This document shows, one piece after another, positions 1 to 15,321 of a stretch of DNA of 60,353 bases. The stretch spans positions 1 to 60,353 of the forward strand of contig JAJPID010000016.1 of assembly GCA_021324945.1 (NCBI GenBank), read 5' to 3'. The notes under the pieces were generated by a model. The model saw only the letters and a list, made by a program, of their open reading frames with translations. It was not told the DNA's origin and made no database searches. The position numbers and the translations under genes were made by a program. The DNA is from Lysobacterales bacterium. Its GTDB lineage: Bacteria > Pseudomonadota > Gammaproteobacteria > Xanthomonadales > Rhodanobacteraceae. Every line of letters begins with the position of its first letter. Position 1 is the stretch's first letter.

Positions 1-1422
<1,422 letters not shown>

Positions 1423-1543
1423 CGAACGGAGGAGCGAGGAGCACGGGCGCTCCGCTCGATTTCTCTCCTCAGCTTGCAAGTTCACGCGATCGCTCATCAG
1501 CGCGCCCTCGCTACTCACCTCTAATTCCTGGCCTGCACCAGCG

Positions 1544-3103
1544 ATGCACGACTTACATAGCGACAAGATCCTGATCCTCGATTTCGGTTCGCAGTACACG
1601 CAACTGATTGCGCGGCGGGTGCGAGAGATCGGCGTGTATTGCGAGATATGGGCCTGGGATCACGCGCCGGAAGAGATCGCCAAATTCGCACCGAAGGGGA
1701 TCATCCTCTCCGGCGGCCCGGAATCGGTGCTGGAAAAGAACTCTCCACGCATCGCGCAACAAGTATTCGATCTCGGGGTACCGCTGCTCGGCATCTGCTA
1801 CGGCTTGCAGGCGATGGCCGTGCAACTAGGCGGCGTGGTGGAAGGCGGTCATGCGCGGGAGTTCGGCCATGCGCGAATCAAGCCCGTCGCGAAATCGAAA
1901 TTGCTGAGCGGATTGGAACCCGACGGCGCGTCTCAAGACGTCTGGATGTCGCATGGCGATCGCGTCACCGCGCTGCCACCGGGGTTCGAACTGATCGCTT
2001 CCACCGAATCGGTGCCGATCGCCGCGGCGGCGGACGCATCGCGCAACTGGTACGGCCTGCAATTCCATCCGGAAGTGACGCACACCAGACACGGCGCGGA
2101 AATTCTGCGCCGTTTCGTGGTGGATATCTGCGGCTGTGCCACCTTGTGGACGAGCGCCAACATCATCGAGGACGCGGTCGCGCGCGTGCGCGCGCAGGTC
2201 GGCAGGGACAAGGTGCTGTTGGGGCTCTCCGGGGGCGTGGATTCGTCAGTCGTCGCGGCACTGCTGGAAAAAGCGATCGGCGATCAACTCACTTGCGTCT
2301 TCGTGGACACCGGCCTGCTGCGCGCGGGCGAGGGCGACCAGGTGATGGATACGATGGCGCGTCATATGGGCGTACGCGTGATCCGCGTGGACGCTTCGGA
2401 CCGGTTCTTCGAAGCACTGCGCGGCATCGATGATCCCGAAGCCAAGCGCAAAGTGATCGGCAAACTTTTCGTCGATGTATTTGACGAAGAAGCGCACAAG
2501 CTGCAAGGCGTGAAGTGGCTGGCGCAGGGCACGATCTACCCGGACGTGATCGAATCGGCCGGTTCCAAGACCGGCAAGGCGCACGTGATCAAGTCGCACC
2601 ACAACGTCGGCGGCCTGCCCGAGCGCATGAAACTGCAATTGGTCGAGCCGCTGCGCGAACTGTTCAAGGACGAGGTGCGCCGCATCGGCGTGGAACTGGG
2701 ATTGCCGCGCGAGATGGTCTATCGCCATCCGTTCCCCGGTCCCGGCCTGGGCGTGCGTATCCTCGGTGAGGTGAAACGCGCATACGCGCAGTTGTTGCAA
2801 CAGGCCGATCGCATTTTCATCGAAGAATTACGCGCGGCGAATCTGTACGACGAAGTCAGCCAAGCCTTCGCGGTCTTTCTGCCGGTGAAATCGGTGGGTG
2901 TGGTCGGCGACGGCCGCGCCTACGAATGGGTGATCGCGTTACGCGCCGTGCAGACCATCGACTTCATGACCGCGCGCTGGGCGCACCTTCCTTACGACTT
3001 CCTCGAGCGTGTTTCGCTCAGGATTATCAATGAGGTACGTGGTATATCACGTGTGGTTTATGACATATCGGGGAAACCGCCGGCCACCATCGAGTGGGAA
3101 TGA
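1544..3103 (+). CDS. guaA: GMP synthase (glutamine-hydrolysing)
   Basis: Converts XMP to GMP with ATP and glutamine. 519 aa, close to the E. coli length of 525. The N-terminal class-I amidotransferase half starts [16 protein letters not shown], has nucleophile Cys85 in GICYGLQAM and the His175/Glu177 partners in FHPEVTH. The ATP-pyrophosphatase half has the P-loop [10 protein letters not shown]. The protein ends in the conserved TIEWE. The frame is open upstream into guaB, but homology starts at this ATG (MHDLHSDK). No strong Shine-Dalgarno sequence is seen. Probably co-transcribed with guaB. Confidence 0.97.
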   Translation: MHDLHSDKILILDFGSQYTQLIARRVREIGVYCEIWAWDHAPEEIAKFAPKGIILSGGPESVLEKNSPRIAQQVFDLGVPLLGICYGLQAMAVQLGGVVEGGHAREFGHARIKPVAKSKLLSGLEPDGASQDVWMSHGDRVTALPPGFELIASTESVPIAAAADASRNWYGLQFHPEVTHTRHGAEILRRFVVDICGCATLWTSANIIEDAVARVRAQVGRDKVLLGLSGGVDSSVVAALLEKAIGDQLTCVFVDTGLLRAGEGDQVMDTMARHMGVRVIRVDASDRFFEALRGIDDPEAKRKVIGKLFVDVFDEEAHKLQGVKWLAQGTIYPDVIESAGSKTGKAHVIKSHHNVGGLPERMKLQLVEPLRELFKDEVRRIGVELGLPREMVYRHPFPGPGLGVRILGEVKRAYAQLLQQADRIFIEELRAANLYDEVSQAFAVFLPVKSVGVVGDGRAYEWVIALRAVQTIDFMTARWAHLPYDFLERVSLRIINEVRGISRVVYDISGKPPATIEWE

Positions 3104-3116
3104 CGAAAGTAAGGAA

Positions 3117-3399
3117 AAGCGGCTTCGACGATCAGGCGCAGGATTGCAGTTGGTCGAGTTTCGCCCGTCGATCTGGGCGAGATTCATTGCTCTGTCCGAC
3201 CAGAGAGCCGTGCACCACGGCTATGGACGCATCGGATTTCCGAATCTCTTGCTCTGCGGCATGGGCGGCGAGGACTATGCGAAATACATCTACCACGACA
3301 TCGTGAGCGGCACGAGCGGCAAATATTCGGCTGTGCCGAGCTACGATCTGATGACGGGTTTTTGGCATCTCGCAGGGCACCGCCTTCATCGAGAGCTGA
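3117..3399 (+). pseudogene. Remnant of the C-terminus of an S53 (sedolisin) peptidase
   Basis: No intact gene, but one frame reads PSIWARFIALSDQRAV, then YIYHDIVSGTSGKYSA, then YDLMTGF. This matches the end of sedolisin/kumamolisin peptidases: the helix after the catalytic Ser, the Asp-Ile calcium-site motif (HDI.SG..G.YSA) and YD..TGFG. After TGF the frame is lost at a run of five T. With four T it would continue GISQGTAFIES and stop at 3397-3399, a normal family ending. Just upstream, SSFA (equivalent to the GTSFAAP serine loop) lies in another frame. So at least two frameshifts and loss of the whole 5' part. Family assignment is by motif recognition only. Confidence 0.6.
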
Positions 3400-3468
3400 T
3401 CCAGGCAGTGCAGCGCTGATCATCCACTCGTATCTCTGACGGGGGCCGCAAACTGCCGAGTCGGGCGC

Positions 3469-4361
3469 TCAAGCGCGATAGCGCAGCGCCTCGAGTACCA
3501 GCGCGAAAGCGGGCGAGGGTTGCCGCCGGCTGGGGTAATACAAGTGGTAGCCCGGAAATGGCGGGCACCAGTCCTCCAAAACGCGCTGCAGTCGATGAGC
3601 AGCAACATGTTGCTGAGTCATATCCTCCGGCAGATAGGCCAGCCCAAAACCCGCCAACGCTGCATGTAGCGCCAGATAAGCGTTGTTGCAGACGATTGAC
3701 CATCGACGTGCACATTCAATTTGCGCTTATTTCGTTCGAACTCCCACGCGTACAGACTGCCACGGGTCGGCAGTCGAAGATTGATGCAGGTGTGCGCCGT
3801 CAAATCCTGCGGCTTTTTGGGTAGCGGATGGTTTTTGAAGTAGGACGGAGCGCCAATCACCGACATTCGCATCTCCGGTGCGATGCGTACCGCGATCATG
3901 TCCTTCTCGATCTGCTCGCCAAACCGTACACCTGCATCGAATCGCTCGGCGACGACATCCACCAAGCCGTACTCGATATTTATTTCGACCTTGACGTCCG
4001 GATAGCGCCGCATCAATTTCGTCAACGCAGGCCACAGGATCGTGTTGGCGGCGTGGTCGCCGCTGGTTATGCGGATCGTGCCGGCCGGTTTGTCGCGCAA
4101 TTCGCTCAGGCTTGCGAGTTCCGAATCGATCTCCGCGAAGTGCGGTCCGATTCGCTGCAATAGGCGTTCGCCGGCTTCGGTCGGCGACACGCTGCGTGTG
4201 GTACGGTTCAACAGGCGCAACCCGAGCTTCGCCTCGAGTCCACGCATCGCGTGGCTCAATGCCGATTGCGATACGCCGAGTTTGGCCGCCGCTCGGGTGA
4301 AACTGCGCTCGCGTGCCACGGCCAGGAAGACCAGTAGTTCGTTGGGCTGGACGCGTGCCAT
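3469..4361 (-). pseudogene. LysR-family regulator, broken by a single frameshift
   Basis: LysR-type transcriptional regulator. The winged helix-turn-helix lies at about residues 14-65 (FTRAAAKLGVSQSALSHAM), followed by a substrate-binding domain. Reading from ATG 4361 (MARVQPNELL), the frame is normal to LNVHVDGQS and then leaves the family sequence. The expected ending (VCNNAYLALHAALAGFGLAY...) continues in the next frame to a stop at 3469-3471. The break is one missing base near 3694-3697. With that base restored the protein would be about 300 aa, the normal size. It faces away from a cupin/CMD/dehydrogenase set, the usual LysR arrangement. An upstream ATG at 4373 is possible but would lie inside the candidate operator. 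Confidence 0.8.
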
Positions 4362-4363
4362 TG

Positions 4364-4378
4364 ATGAATACAATTCAT
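4364..4378. promoter_or_regulatory. Candidate LysR-type operator (T-N11-A palindrome)
   Basis: ATGAAT-ACA-ATTCAT is a perfect palindrome with 6-bp arms. It contains the T-N11-A spacing (T4365, A4377) typical of LysR-type regulator boxes. It lies directly before the LysR start and in the divergent gap to the cupin gene, where autoregulation and activation would be exerted. Assigned by pattern and position only. Confidence 0.4.
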
Positions 4379-4459
4379 TGGACCAAGCGCTTTATACCAC
4401 TCAATCACACGTCAGCGCGGCACTAGATTGGCTGCATCCCGAAAGCATTGGCAAGCCAC

Positions 4460-4858
4460 ATGAAAATCCAGCGCAATGGTTCGCAACCTGCGAGCAAAGG
4501 GCCGGCCGAATACTTCACGGGCGACGTGCGCGTCGAGCCGCTATTCAGATCTCCAGGGCCAGCGAATTTCAGCGGTTCGCTGGTCAGCTTCGAACCTGGC
4601 GCGCGCAGTGCGTGGCACACGCATCCTTGCGGTCAAACTCTGATCGTCACGTCAGGACTCGGCTGGACGCAATGCGAAGGCGAACCGAAAGAGGAAATCC
4701 GTCCGGGCGACGTAATCACCTGTCCACCAGGCAGGAAACACTGGCACGGCGCGACCGACAAGACCGCGATGAGCCACATCGCGATCCAGGAAGCCGATGC
4801 GAACGGAAAAGTCGTCGAATGGCTGGAGAAGGTCAGCGACGAAGAATATCTGCGCTGA
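4460..4858 (+). CDS. Cupin-domain protein
   Basis: Small single-domain cupin of 132 aa. The first cupin motif is visible as [20 protein letters not shown] with metal-ligand candidates HTH, and the second as [21 protein letters not shown] 4460 (MKIQRNG) is chosen; a TTG 12 bp upstream is also in frame. It leads a plus-strand set with a carboxymuconolactone-decarboxylase protein and a zinc dehydrogenase, opposite the LysR gene. Such cupin/CMD pairs are common and are often linked to quinone or lactone chemistry or redox defence, but the substrate cannot be read from the sequence. Confidence 0.85.
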   Translation: MKIQRNGSQPASKGPAEYFTGDVRVEPLFRSPGPANFSGSLVSFEPGARSAWHTHPCGQTLIVTSGLGWTQCEGEPKEEIRPGDVITCPPGRKHWHGATDKTAMSHIAIQEADANGKVVEWLEKVSDEEYLR

Positions 4859-4893
4859 GGTCAACGCATCGGTTGCAATGAGAGGAGAACGAA

Positions 4894-5220
4894 ATGTCGA
4901 AGGAAAGTCCCGCACCACGCAGCAATCCATTCGCCGATATTGCGCCGGCCTTGGCCGACTACACCGACAACGTGCTGTTCGGCGACGTGTGGAAGCGCAC
5001 GCAGCTTTCGCCACGCGACCGCAGCTTGGTGACCGTCGCATGTCTGGTGTCGCTGTATCGCATAAATGAAATGCCATTCCACTTCAAGCGCGCGCTGGAA
5101 AACGGCATGACGCGTGACGAGCTGATCGAGGCGATCACGCACCTCGCGTTCTACGCCGGGTGGCCGGCGGCGAGCACGGCATTACCGATCGCGCGGAAGG
5201 TTTTCGCGGAAGCGATTTGA
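4894..5220 (+). CDS. Carboxymuconolactone decarboxylase family protein
   Basis: 108 aa, a single helical CMD domain. The conserved core LSPRDRSLVTVACLVSLYR is followed by MPFHFKRALENGMTRDEL and ITHLAFYAGWPAA, the signature of gamma-CMD-like proteins. It lacks the CxxC pair of the AhpD branch, so a peroxidase role is not supported. A strong ribosome site (GAGGAG) precedes the ATG. The gap to the cupin gene is 35 bp and to the dehydrogenase 18 bp, so these three are very likely one transcript. Confidence 0.88.
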   Translation: MSKESPAPRSNPFADIAPALADYTDNVLFGDVWKRTQLSPRDRSLVTVACLVSLYRINEMPFHFKRALENGMTRDELIEAITHLAFYAGWPAASTALPIARKVFAEAI

Positions 5221-5238
5221 ATCAACAAGGAGCAAGTC

Positions 5239-6273
5239 ATGCGCGCAACCATCATGTACAAGGCCGGCGATGTCCGGATCGAGAACATTCCGGACGCGGC
5301 GATCAAAGAGTCGACCGACGCGCTGATCCGTATCGCGCGCGCCTGTATCTGCGGCAGCGACCTGTGGCCGTACAAGCTGAAGGGCCGTGGCAGCGATCCG
5401 CAGCCGATGGGTCATGAAGCCATTGGCGTGGTGGAAGATGTCGGCTCAGAGGTGCGGACTTTGAAACGCGGCGACGTGGTGGTGATGCCTTTCGCTTATT
5501 CCGACGGCACCTGCGCTTTCTGCCATGAAGGATTGCAAACCGCGTGTGTGCACGGCGGTTTCTTCGGAACGGCCAATGTGGGCGGCGCACAGGCCGAAGC
5601 GTTGCGCGTGCCGCAGGCGGACGGCACCTTGTTCAAGTTGATGGCCGGCCAGGATGACGCGTTGATGCCATCGCTGCTCACCTTGTCCGACGTAATGGGC
5701 ACCGGACATCACGCGGCGGTCGTCGCACGCGTCGGACGCGGCAAGAAAGCCGCGGTGGTCGGCGACGGAGCGGTCGGCTTGTGTGGCGTGATCGCGGCGA
5801 AACGTCTGGGCGCCGAGCAGATCATCATCATGGGACGGCACGAGGATCGCATCAAACTGGCGAAACAATTCGGCGCGACAGACGTGGTCAGCGAGCGCGG
5901 CGAGGAAGCGATCGAACGCGTGCGGGAACTGACCGGTGGCTTCGGCGTGCATTCAGTACTGGAATGCGTTGGCACCGACCAGGCGATGGCGGCGTCGCTC
6001 GGCATCGCGCGCGCGGGCGGCGCGATCGGTCGCGTCGGCGTACCGCACTATGATTCCATACCGCAAGCGCAGCCGATGTTCTACGACAACATCATCGTCG
6101 GCGGCGGCCCCGCGCCTGTTCGCGCCTATATTGAGGAACTGCTGCCCGACATCCTGGAAGGCCGCATCGAGCCCGGCCGCGTGTTCGACCTCGAAACCGG
6201 TCTCGAAGGCGTGCCGGACGGCTATCGCGCCATGAACGATCGCGAATCGATCAAGGTCATGGTGAAGCCCTGA
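5239..6273 (+). CDS. Zinc-dependent alcohol dehydrogenase (MDR family)
   Basis: 344-aa medium-chain dehydrogenase. Catalytic zinc ligands: Cys38 in CICGSD and His59-Glu60 in GHE. A structural-zinc lobe is present as TCAFCHEGLQTAC, with fewer cysteines than the classical four. The Rossmann glycine motif is VVGDGAVGLCGV. The start has a good ribosome site (AAGGAG). It is third in the cupin-CMD-dehydrogenase set and presumably oxidises or reduces a small alcohol/aldehyde with NAD(P). The substrate is unknown. Confidence 0.9.
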   Translation: MRATIMYKAGDVRIENIPDAAIKESTDALIRIARACICGSDLWPYKLKGRGSDPQPMGHEAIGVVEDVGSEVRTLKRGDVVVMPFAYSDGTCAFCHEGLQTACVHGGFFGTANVGGAQAEALRVPQADGTLFKLMAGQDDALMPSLLTLSDVMGTGHHAAVVARVGRGKKAAVVGDGAVGLCGVIAAKRLGAEQIIIMGRHEDRIKLAKQFGATDVVSERGEEAIERVRELTGGFGVHSVLECVGTDQAMAASLGIARAGGAIGRVGVPHYDSIPQAQPMFYDNIIVGGGPAPVRAYIEELLPDILEGRIEPGRVFDLETGLEGVPDGYRAMNDRESIKVMVKP

Positions 6274-6343
6274 GGTAAATACGGGCGGCACGCGTTATCC
6301 TGAGCGCCCGCAACCGCGGGAAATCCGCTCACGAAGACGCAGC

Positions 6344-7404
<1,061 letters not shown>

Positions 7405-7525
7405 GACGACTTTGTTCGCCGCATGGTTCGGAAAATCGACGGGCGAAGCCCATCCAACGTTCACAGTAGAGCCGATTTCGTCCACTGCGATGTTTGTACG
7501 CGAGGATGGACTACTCGAGTAAGCG

Positions 7526-7642
7526 GAGTTCGACATCGTTTTCGACAATATCGGCATGCCCAACACAGACAGCTACGAGTTCACGCAAGAGCTGCGCGCA
7601 CTGCGAAAAGGCAACGCGGAAGCTGCTGAGAAGGCGCAGTAG
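7526..7642 (+). pseudogene. Scrap of a response-regulator receiver domain
   Basis: A 38-codon open stretch, preceded by an in-frame TAA, reads EFDIVFDNIGMPNTDSYEF followed by TQELRALRKG. This resembles the phospho-acceptor region of receiver domains (FDLVLSDIGMPDMDGYEF). The position of the phospho-acceptor Asp is Asn here, and no start codon or upstream half is present. Best read as debris of a hybrid kinase or response regulator. No other gene is seen in 7405-7691. Confidence 0.5.
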
Positions 7643-7691
7643 GACCGACGTCGTCCGCCGCCGCGCGCGGCAACGGCCCGGTGAGGCCGGC

Positions 7692-8309
7692 TCAAGGTTC
7701 GAAGTGATGCACCAAGCCCACTTCGAATCCATGCGGCAGCCAGCCGAGGATCAACGGCGATTGCCGATGCGCGGCCCAGATGCCGGCGCCGGTGCCAATC
7801 GCGCAGCCCACCAGCACGTCGGATTGCCAGTGCCCGCGCACCTTCACGCGTGCGATCGAGTCGTAGAGCGGCAGCAGTTCCAGTGCATACACCGCGGGAT
7901 GATCGTGGCCGTACTCGATCACGAATGGCGTCACCGCGCCGGCGATGCTCGCGACTTCGCCGCTGGGAAAGCTCTGATATTTCGTGCCCTTGAACCATTC
8001 GCCGGGGCTGTCGGTTTGTGAAGGGCGCTCGCGCTGAAAGATCCACTTGCCGCCCTGCGCGACCGCCGCCGACAACGCCATCGAATCCAGCGAGCGCCAG
8101 AATGTGTCGCCGAGTTTGTTCTGATCGCCCAGGATGAGCGAGCCGCCGATTACCGTGGCGATCGTTCCGTATTCGAGGGCGAGTTGATCGTGGCGCGCCC
8201 ATATGCCGCTGTCGTCGTAGGCGACGCGATGATCGATGTCGAAGGGACCGCCGGCTTGCGCGGCGAAAGGAATGAGCAGAAGCAACGAGAACAGAATTCG
8301 GCGGAGCAT
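7692..8309 (-). CDS. PAP2-superfamily phosphatase, exported
   Basis: 205 aa from ATG 8309 with a clear signal peptide (MLRRILFSLLLLIPFAAQA). PAP2 motifs are KWIFQRERP (KxxxxxxRP), SFPSGEVAS (the place of PSGH) and ARVKVRGHWQSDV (the third motif, with His and Asp). The general-acid His of motif 2 is Glu here, so activity on lipid phosphates is uncertain. The upstream frame extension to 8372 has no family similarity, and a GGGAG ribosome site fits ATG 8309. Stands alone on the minus strand. Confidence 0.85.
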   Translation of the reverse strand: MLRRILFSLLLLIPFAAQAGGPFDIDHRVAYDDSGIWARHDQLALEYGTIATVIGGSLILGDQNKLGDTFWRSLDSMALSAAVAQGGKWIFQRERPSQTDSPGEWFKGTKYQSFPSGEVASIAGAVTPFVIEYGHDHPAVYALELLPLYDSIARVKVRGHWQSDVLVGCAIGTGAGIWAAHRQSPLILGWLPHGFEVGLVHHFEP

Positions 8310-8441
8310 GGCAGAGACTCCCGCGGCTGTACCGCCGCGCGCGCAATCCTCCCCGCGACCACAGTCTGCCAACTGAACCTTCGCGTTCGCTTATGGACGA
8401 ATGGGAGTGCGCGAAAAACGGAAAGCGCTCAGACGAATCCG

Positions 8442-8487
8442 CCCTCGGCCTGCGTCGCCCGGGGAGGGAGACCGACGCAGGCGAGGG
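8442..8487. repeat. Long inverted repeat in the gap 8310-8667
   Basis: Arms GCCTGCGTCG (8448-8457) and CGACGCAGGC (8473-8482) pair perfectly and are extended by CCCTC/GAGGG across a one-base bulge. The 15-nt loop is G-rich. There is no T-run, so it is not a classical terminator. It lies in the 358-bp gap upstream of the PAP2 gene and after the broken repeat-protein gene; nothing else is visible in that gap. Confidence 0.5.
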
Positions 8488-8667
8488 CGAGGGTGAGTGA
8501 AACAAACAGCCGGCGCACGAGGGTTGCTCCCGACACTGCTTGGCGGCCTTGGGAACCGCCAATCTCACCAAGTTCGACTTTGCGCCCACCACCTTTCGGG
8601 GAGCTTTCAGCCCGCGTGGTCAGAGTTTATGCAAGCAACTTCGCGCACAAGAGATTTCCAATGCCTG

Positions 8668-12491
<3,824 letters not shown>

Positions 12492-12492
12492 A

Positions 12493-13185
12493 TCAGAACT
12501 CCAGTTCCAATGCCGCGCAGAGATAATCCACCAACGGTGCCAACCTTTTGAAGTTCTCGATCACGAACGGCCTCAATTCGGCCGAACACGCCAGCTTGTC
12601 GTCGAAGCCGCAGCCCGCCGCGTAATTCTTGCGCTTCAAATCCTCGATCAATTCGTGATCCAGCGCGTAGCCTTGCGGTGCGCGGGCCAACGAGTCACCC
12701 CAGAATTCGTATCGCTCGCGGAATGCTTTTGAATACACCGCGCGTTTCCATGCCGCGGGATTGTCGACGATGAACTCGCGCAGTTTCTTGAGAGTGGGCG
12801 ATTCCGGATGCCAGATACCCGCACCGACGAAGCAATCGCCCGGCGCGATGTGCAGGTAGAAAGAAGGCGAGGGTCGTTCTCGCCGGCGTTCGTGGAAGAA
12901 GCGCGCACCCGCCCAGGTCTTGTACGGTTGTTTGTCGCCGGCGAAACGCACGTCGCGCTGGATGCGAAACAGCGAACCGCCGACCTTGCGCGGGTCGGCG
13001 CGGAAGTGCGTGCTGATCTTCGCCAAAGGCGATTGCAAATCGCCGATCAAGCGCAGATACGGTTCACGCACGTCGCGTTCGTACTCGGCCTGGTGCGCCT
13101 TGAACCAGGTGCGGTTGTTGTTGCGCGCCAGCGCGCGCAGGAAGCGGAAAGTGGCGGGAGAGAAATAGGTTTCGGTCTTGCTCAT
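12493..13185 (-). CDS. DUF2461 family protein
   Basis: 230 aa matching the DUF2461/TIGR02453 family of unknown function. Typical features are FRFLRALARNNNRTWFKAHQ at the start and SLFRIQRDVRFAGDKQPYKT in the middle, then FYLHIAPGDCFVGAGIW. No catalytic role has been assigned as far as I know. Its ATG overlaps the stop of the exonuclease I gene by 4 nt, so it is translated with sbcB. It ends 1 bp from the end of the convergent epmA with no terminator between them. Confidence 0.9.
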   Translation of the reverse strand: MSKTETYFSPATFRFLRALARNNNRTWFKAHQAEYERDVREPYLRLIGDLQSPLAKISTHFRADPRKVGGSLFRIQRDVRFAGDKQPYKTWAGARFFHERRRERPSPSFYLHIAPGDCFVGAGIWHPESPTLKKLREFIVDNPAAWKRAVYSKAFRERYEFWGDSLARAPQGYALDHELIEDLKRKNYAAGCGFDDKLACSAELRPFVIENFKRLAPLVDYLCAALELEF

Positions 13186-14627
13186 GCGTTCTCCACTTCG
13201 ATCTCGTTGCGCAGCTCATGCCCCCAGGCTTGCAGACGATCCAATAATGCCTGCTTTCCCCCCGGAGGCATCTGCGCGCGCAGTGCGGCGATCTCGGCTT
13301 CGTACTGCTCGAAGGTGAGCGTGGTCACTGGCGTTCCCCTCGTCAGCGTGTCGCGGCAATGTGTCAGCCAGCGCGCGTGTTCCTCCGGCGAAAGACTTTG
13401 TGGCCAGTTGCGTGCGCGGTAGCGAAACAGCAGCTCGGTGTACTTGGGATCGGTGAAACCGAAGTCACGCAATCCGAGTTCTCTCGGGGGCGTGGCGCGC
13501 ACCTGTGCGCAGCGGCGGCGATCGGCGTCGCTCGCGAATCCGGCATACAGCGCTAGTTCGGGGTCGGGCATTTCACGGACGGTCTCCTGCGCAAATGCCA
13601 CGCGCACGCGCTCGGCCAGATTCTCCACGGTACGTAAGGTCGCGAGGTGCGACAGACAGCGATCGAGATCCAGTCGGATGCGTGCGGCATCCACGCCCTG
13701 CAGCACCGACAGCGGCGCCAGCGCCGGCGACTTGTTGGTGTGCACGGTTTTCAGGGGCACGCGCTCTTCGCCCTCTGGCAGATCGGCGCGTGCCACGAAC
13801 AAGCGTTCACGGATTTCCTCCGCGCTGAATTGTGCCCAAGCCGGATCGGGATCGAGATCGGCGACGATGATTTCGTTCTTGCGTTGCGGGTGTTCGGCGA
13901 TCGGCACGATTACAGCGAGACAGCCGCGCTCGGCCGAATAGCGCTGGGAGACGTGCAGCAACGGAGTCATGTTTGCAACCTTCAGCATTTCATATACGCG
14001 CTGCTTGCGGCGCATCGCAAGATGCCACCCGAACAGACGCGGCTGGCGCGCGCGCAGCAGCTTCGCCAAGGCGATGGTCGCTTCGACATCAGATAAGGCA
14101 TCGTGCGCGCGCGATTGTGCGAGGTGATTCGCGCTCGCCAGATGTTCCAAACGAAAACTCGGCGTGCCGTCCTCGTGCAGCGGCCATTCAATCCCCTGCG
14201 GCCGCAACGCATAGCACATACGCACCAGATCGATCAGATCCCAGCGCGAGCACTGGTTGTCCCACTCGCGCGCGTAAGGATCGTAGAAGTTTCGGTACAG
14301 CAACTGCCGTGTGACCTCGTCATCGAAACGGATCGAGTTGTAGCCGACTGCGCAGGTGCCGGGCGCCGCTAATTGCTCGTGCACCGCCGCGGCGAATTCC
14401 GCTTCGATCATCCCCTCGCGCTCGGCGTCCTGCGGAATCAGTTCGGTGATCAGACAGGCCTGCGGTTGCGGCAGGCGGTCGCGCGGTGGCTTGCAGGTGA
14501 ACGTAACCGGTTCGCCAACGATTTCCAGTTCGGGCGTGGTGCGGATCGCGGCGAATTGCACCGGCCGGTCGAGGCGCGGGTTCGCGCCCCAGGTTTCGTA
14601 GTCGTGCCAAAGAAAAGTTTGCGCCAT
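13182..14627 (-). CDS. sbcB: Exodeoxyribonuclease I
   Basis: 3'-5' single-strand DNA exonuclease used in recombination and mismatch repair. 481 aa, near the E. coli length of 475. The DEDDh fold is visible: exo [20 protein letters not shown], exo [17 protein letters not shown], exo [19 protein letters not shown]. The SH3-like and C-terminal domains follow. Start [11 protein letters not shown] at 14627. It is divergent from orn with an 82-bp gap, so two DEDD exonuclease genes sit back to back. Confidence 0.95.
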   Translation of the reverse strand: MAQTFLWHDYETWGANPRLDRPVQFAAIRTTPELEIVGEPVTFTCKPPRDRLPQPQACLITELIPQDAEREGMIEAEFAAAVHEQLAAPGTCAVGYNSIRFDDEVTRQLLYRNFYDPYAREWDNQCSRWDLIDLVRMCYALRPQGIEWPLHEDGTPSFRLEHLASANHLAQSRAHDALSDVEATIALAKLLRARQPRLFGWHLAMRRKQRVYEMLKVANMTPLLHVSQRYSAERGCLAVIVPIAEHPQRKNEIIVADLDPDPAWAQFSAEEIRERLFVARADLPEGEERVPLKTVHTNKSPALAPLSVLQGVDAARIRLDLDRCLSHLATLRTVENLAERVRVAFAQETVREMPDPELALYAGFASDADRRRCAQVRATPPRELGLRDFGFTDPKYTELLFRYRARNWPQSLSPEEHARWLTHCRDTLTRGTPVTTLTFEQYEAEIAALRAQMPPGGKQALLDRLQAWGHELRNEIEVENA

Positions 14628-14709
14628 CGTCTGCGAGCGTAGCGGCGTGCCGGTTTACCGGCAATTGCGCCGCACGCGCTTCGGGTTACACTCGCGTGCG
14701 GGAGGAAGC

Positions 14710-15273
14710 ATGCCGGGCATCGCCGACGACAATCTGGTGTGGATCGATCTCGAGATGACGGGCTTGTGCCCCGACCGGGATTCGATCTTGGAAATCGCCT
14801 GCGTCGTGACCGATCGCGAATTGAACGTGCTGGCGATCGGTCCGGAGTTCGCGATCCATCACGACGAAGCACGTCTGGATGCGATGGACGACTGGAATCG
14901 CAATCAGCACCGTAAATCCGGTTTATGGCAGCGCGTGCTGGAATCGGACATCGATCACGCCTGCGCGGAAGCGGAAACTGTCGCATTCCTGGCGCAATGG
15001 GTGCCGGCGGGCAAGTCGCCGATGTGCGGCAATTCCATCTGCCAGGACCGGCGGTTTCTCTATCGGCAGATGCCGGCGCTGGAGAAATTCTTCCACTATC
15101 GCAACCTCGATGTTTCGACGTTGAAGGAACTCGCGAAACGCTGGGCGCCGGAACTGGCAAAAGGGTTTTCCAAGGAATCCGCACACACCGCGCTGTCGGA
15201 TGTGCAGGATTCGATTGCGGAGTTGCGGTATTACCGAGCGCACATGACGGAACTTGCGGGCAAAACCGCGTAG
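14710..15273 (+). CDS. orn: Oligoribonuclease
   Basis: Degrades 2-5 nt RNA and pGpG, and so finishes RNA decay and cyclic-di-GMP turnover. 187 aa. DEDDh motifs: WIDLEMTG (Asp/Glu), [20 protein letters not shown], and [16 protein letters not shown]. Start ATG 14710 has a strong GGAGGA ribosome site; the upstream in-frame extension is not conserved. Convergent with pgl; the 48-bp gap holds no clear terminator. Confidence 0.96.
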   Translation: MPGIADDNLVWIDLEMTGLCPDRDSILEIACVVTDRELNVLAIGPEFAIHHDEARLDAMDDWNRNQHRKSGLWQRVLESDIDHACAEAETVAFLAQWVPAGKSPMCGNSICQDRRFLYRQMPALEKFFHYRNLDVSTLKELAKRWAPELAKGFSKESAHTALSDVQDSIAELRYYRAHMTELAGKTA

Positions 15274-15321
15274 TACGGGTCTCGGCTTCGCGATGGCTCG
15301 CACGGCAGGTTGAAACCCGCT

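Noticed and set aside
15274-15321. Terminator between convergent orn and pgl
   Set aside because: Only a short CGGGT/ACCCG match at wide spacing and no T-run; not enough to call.
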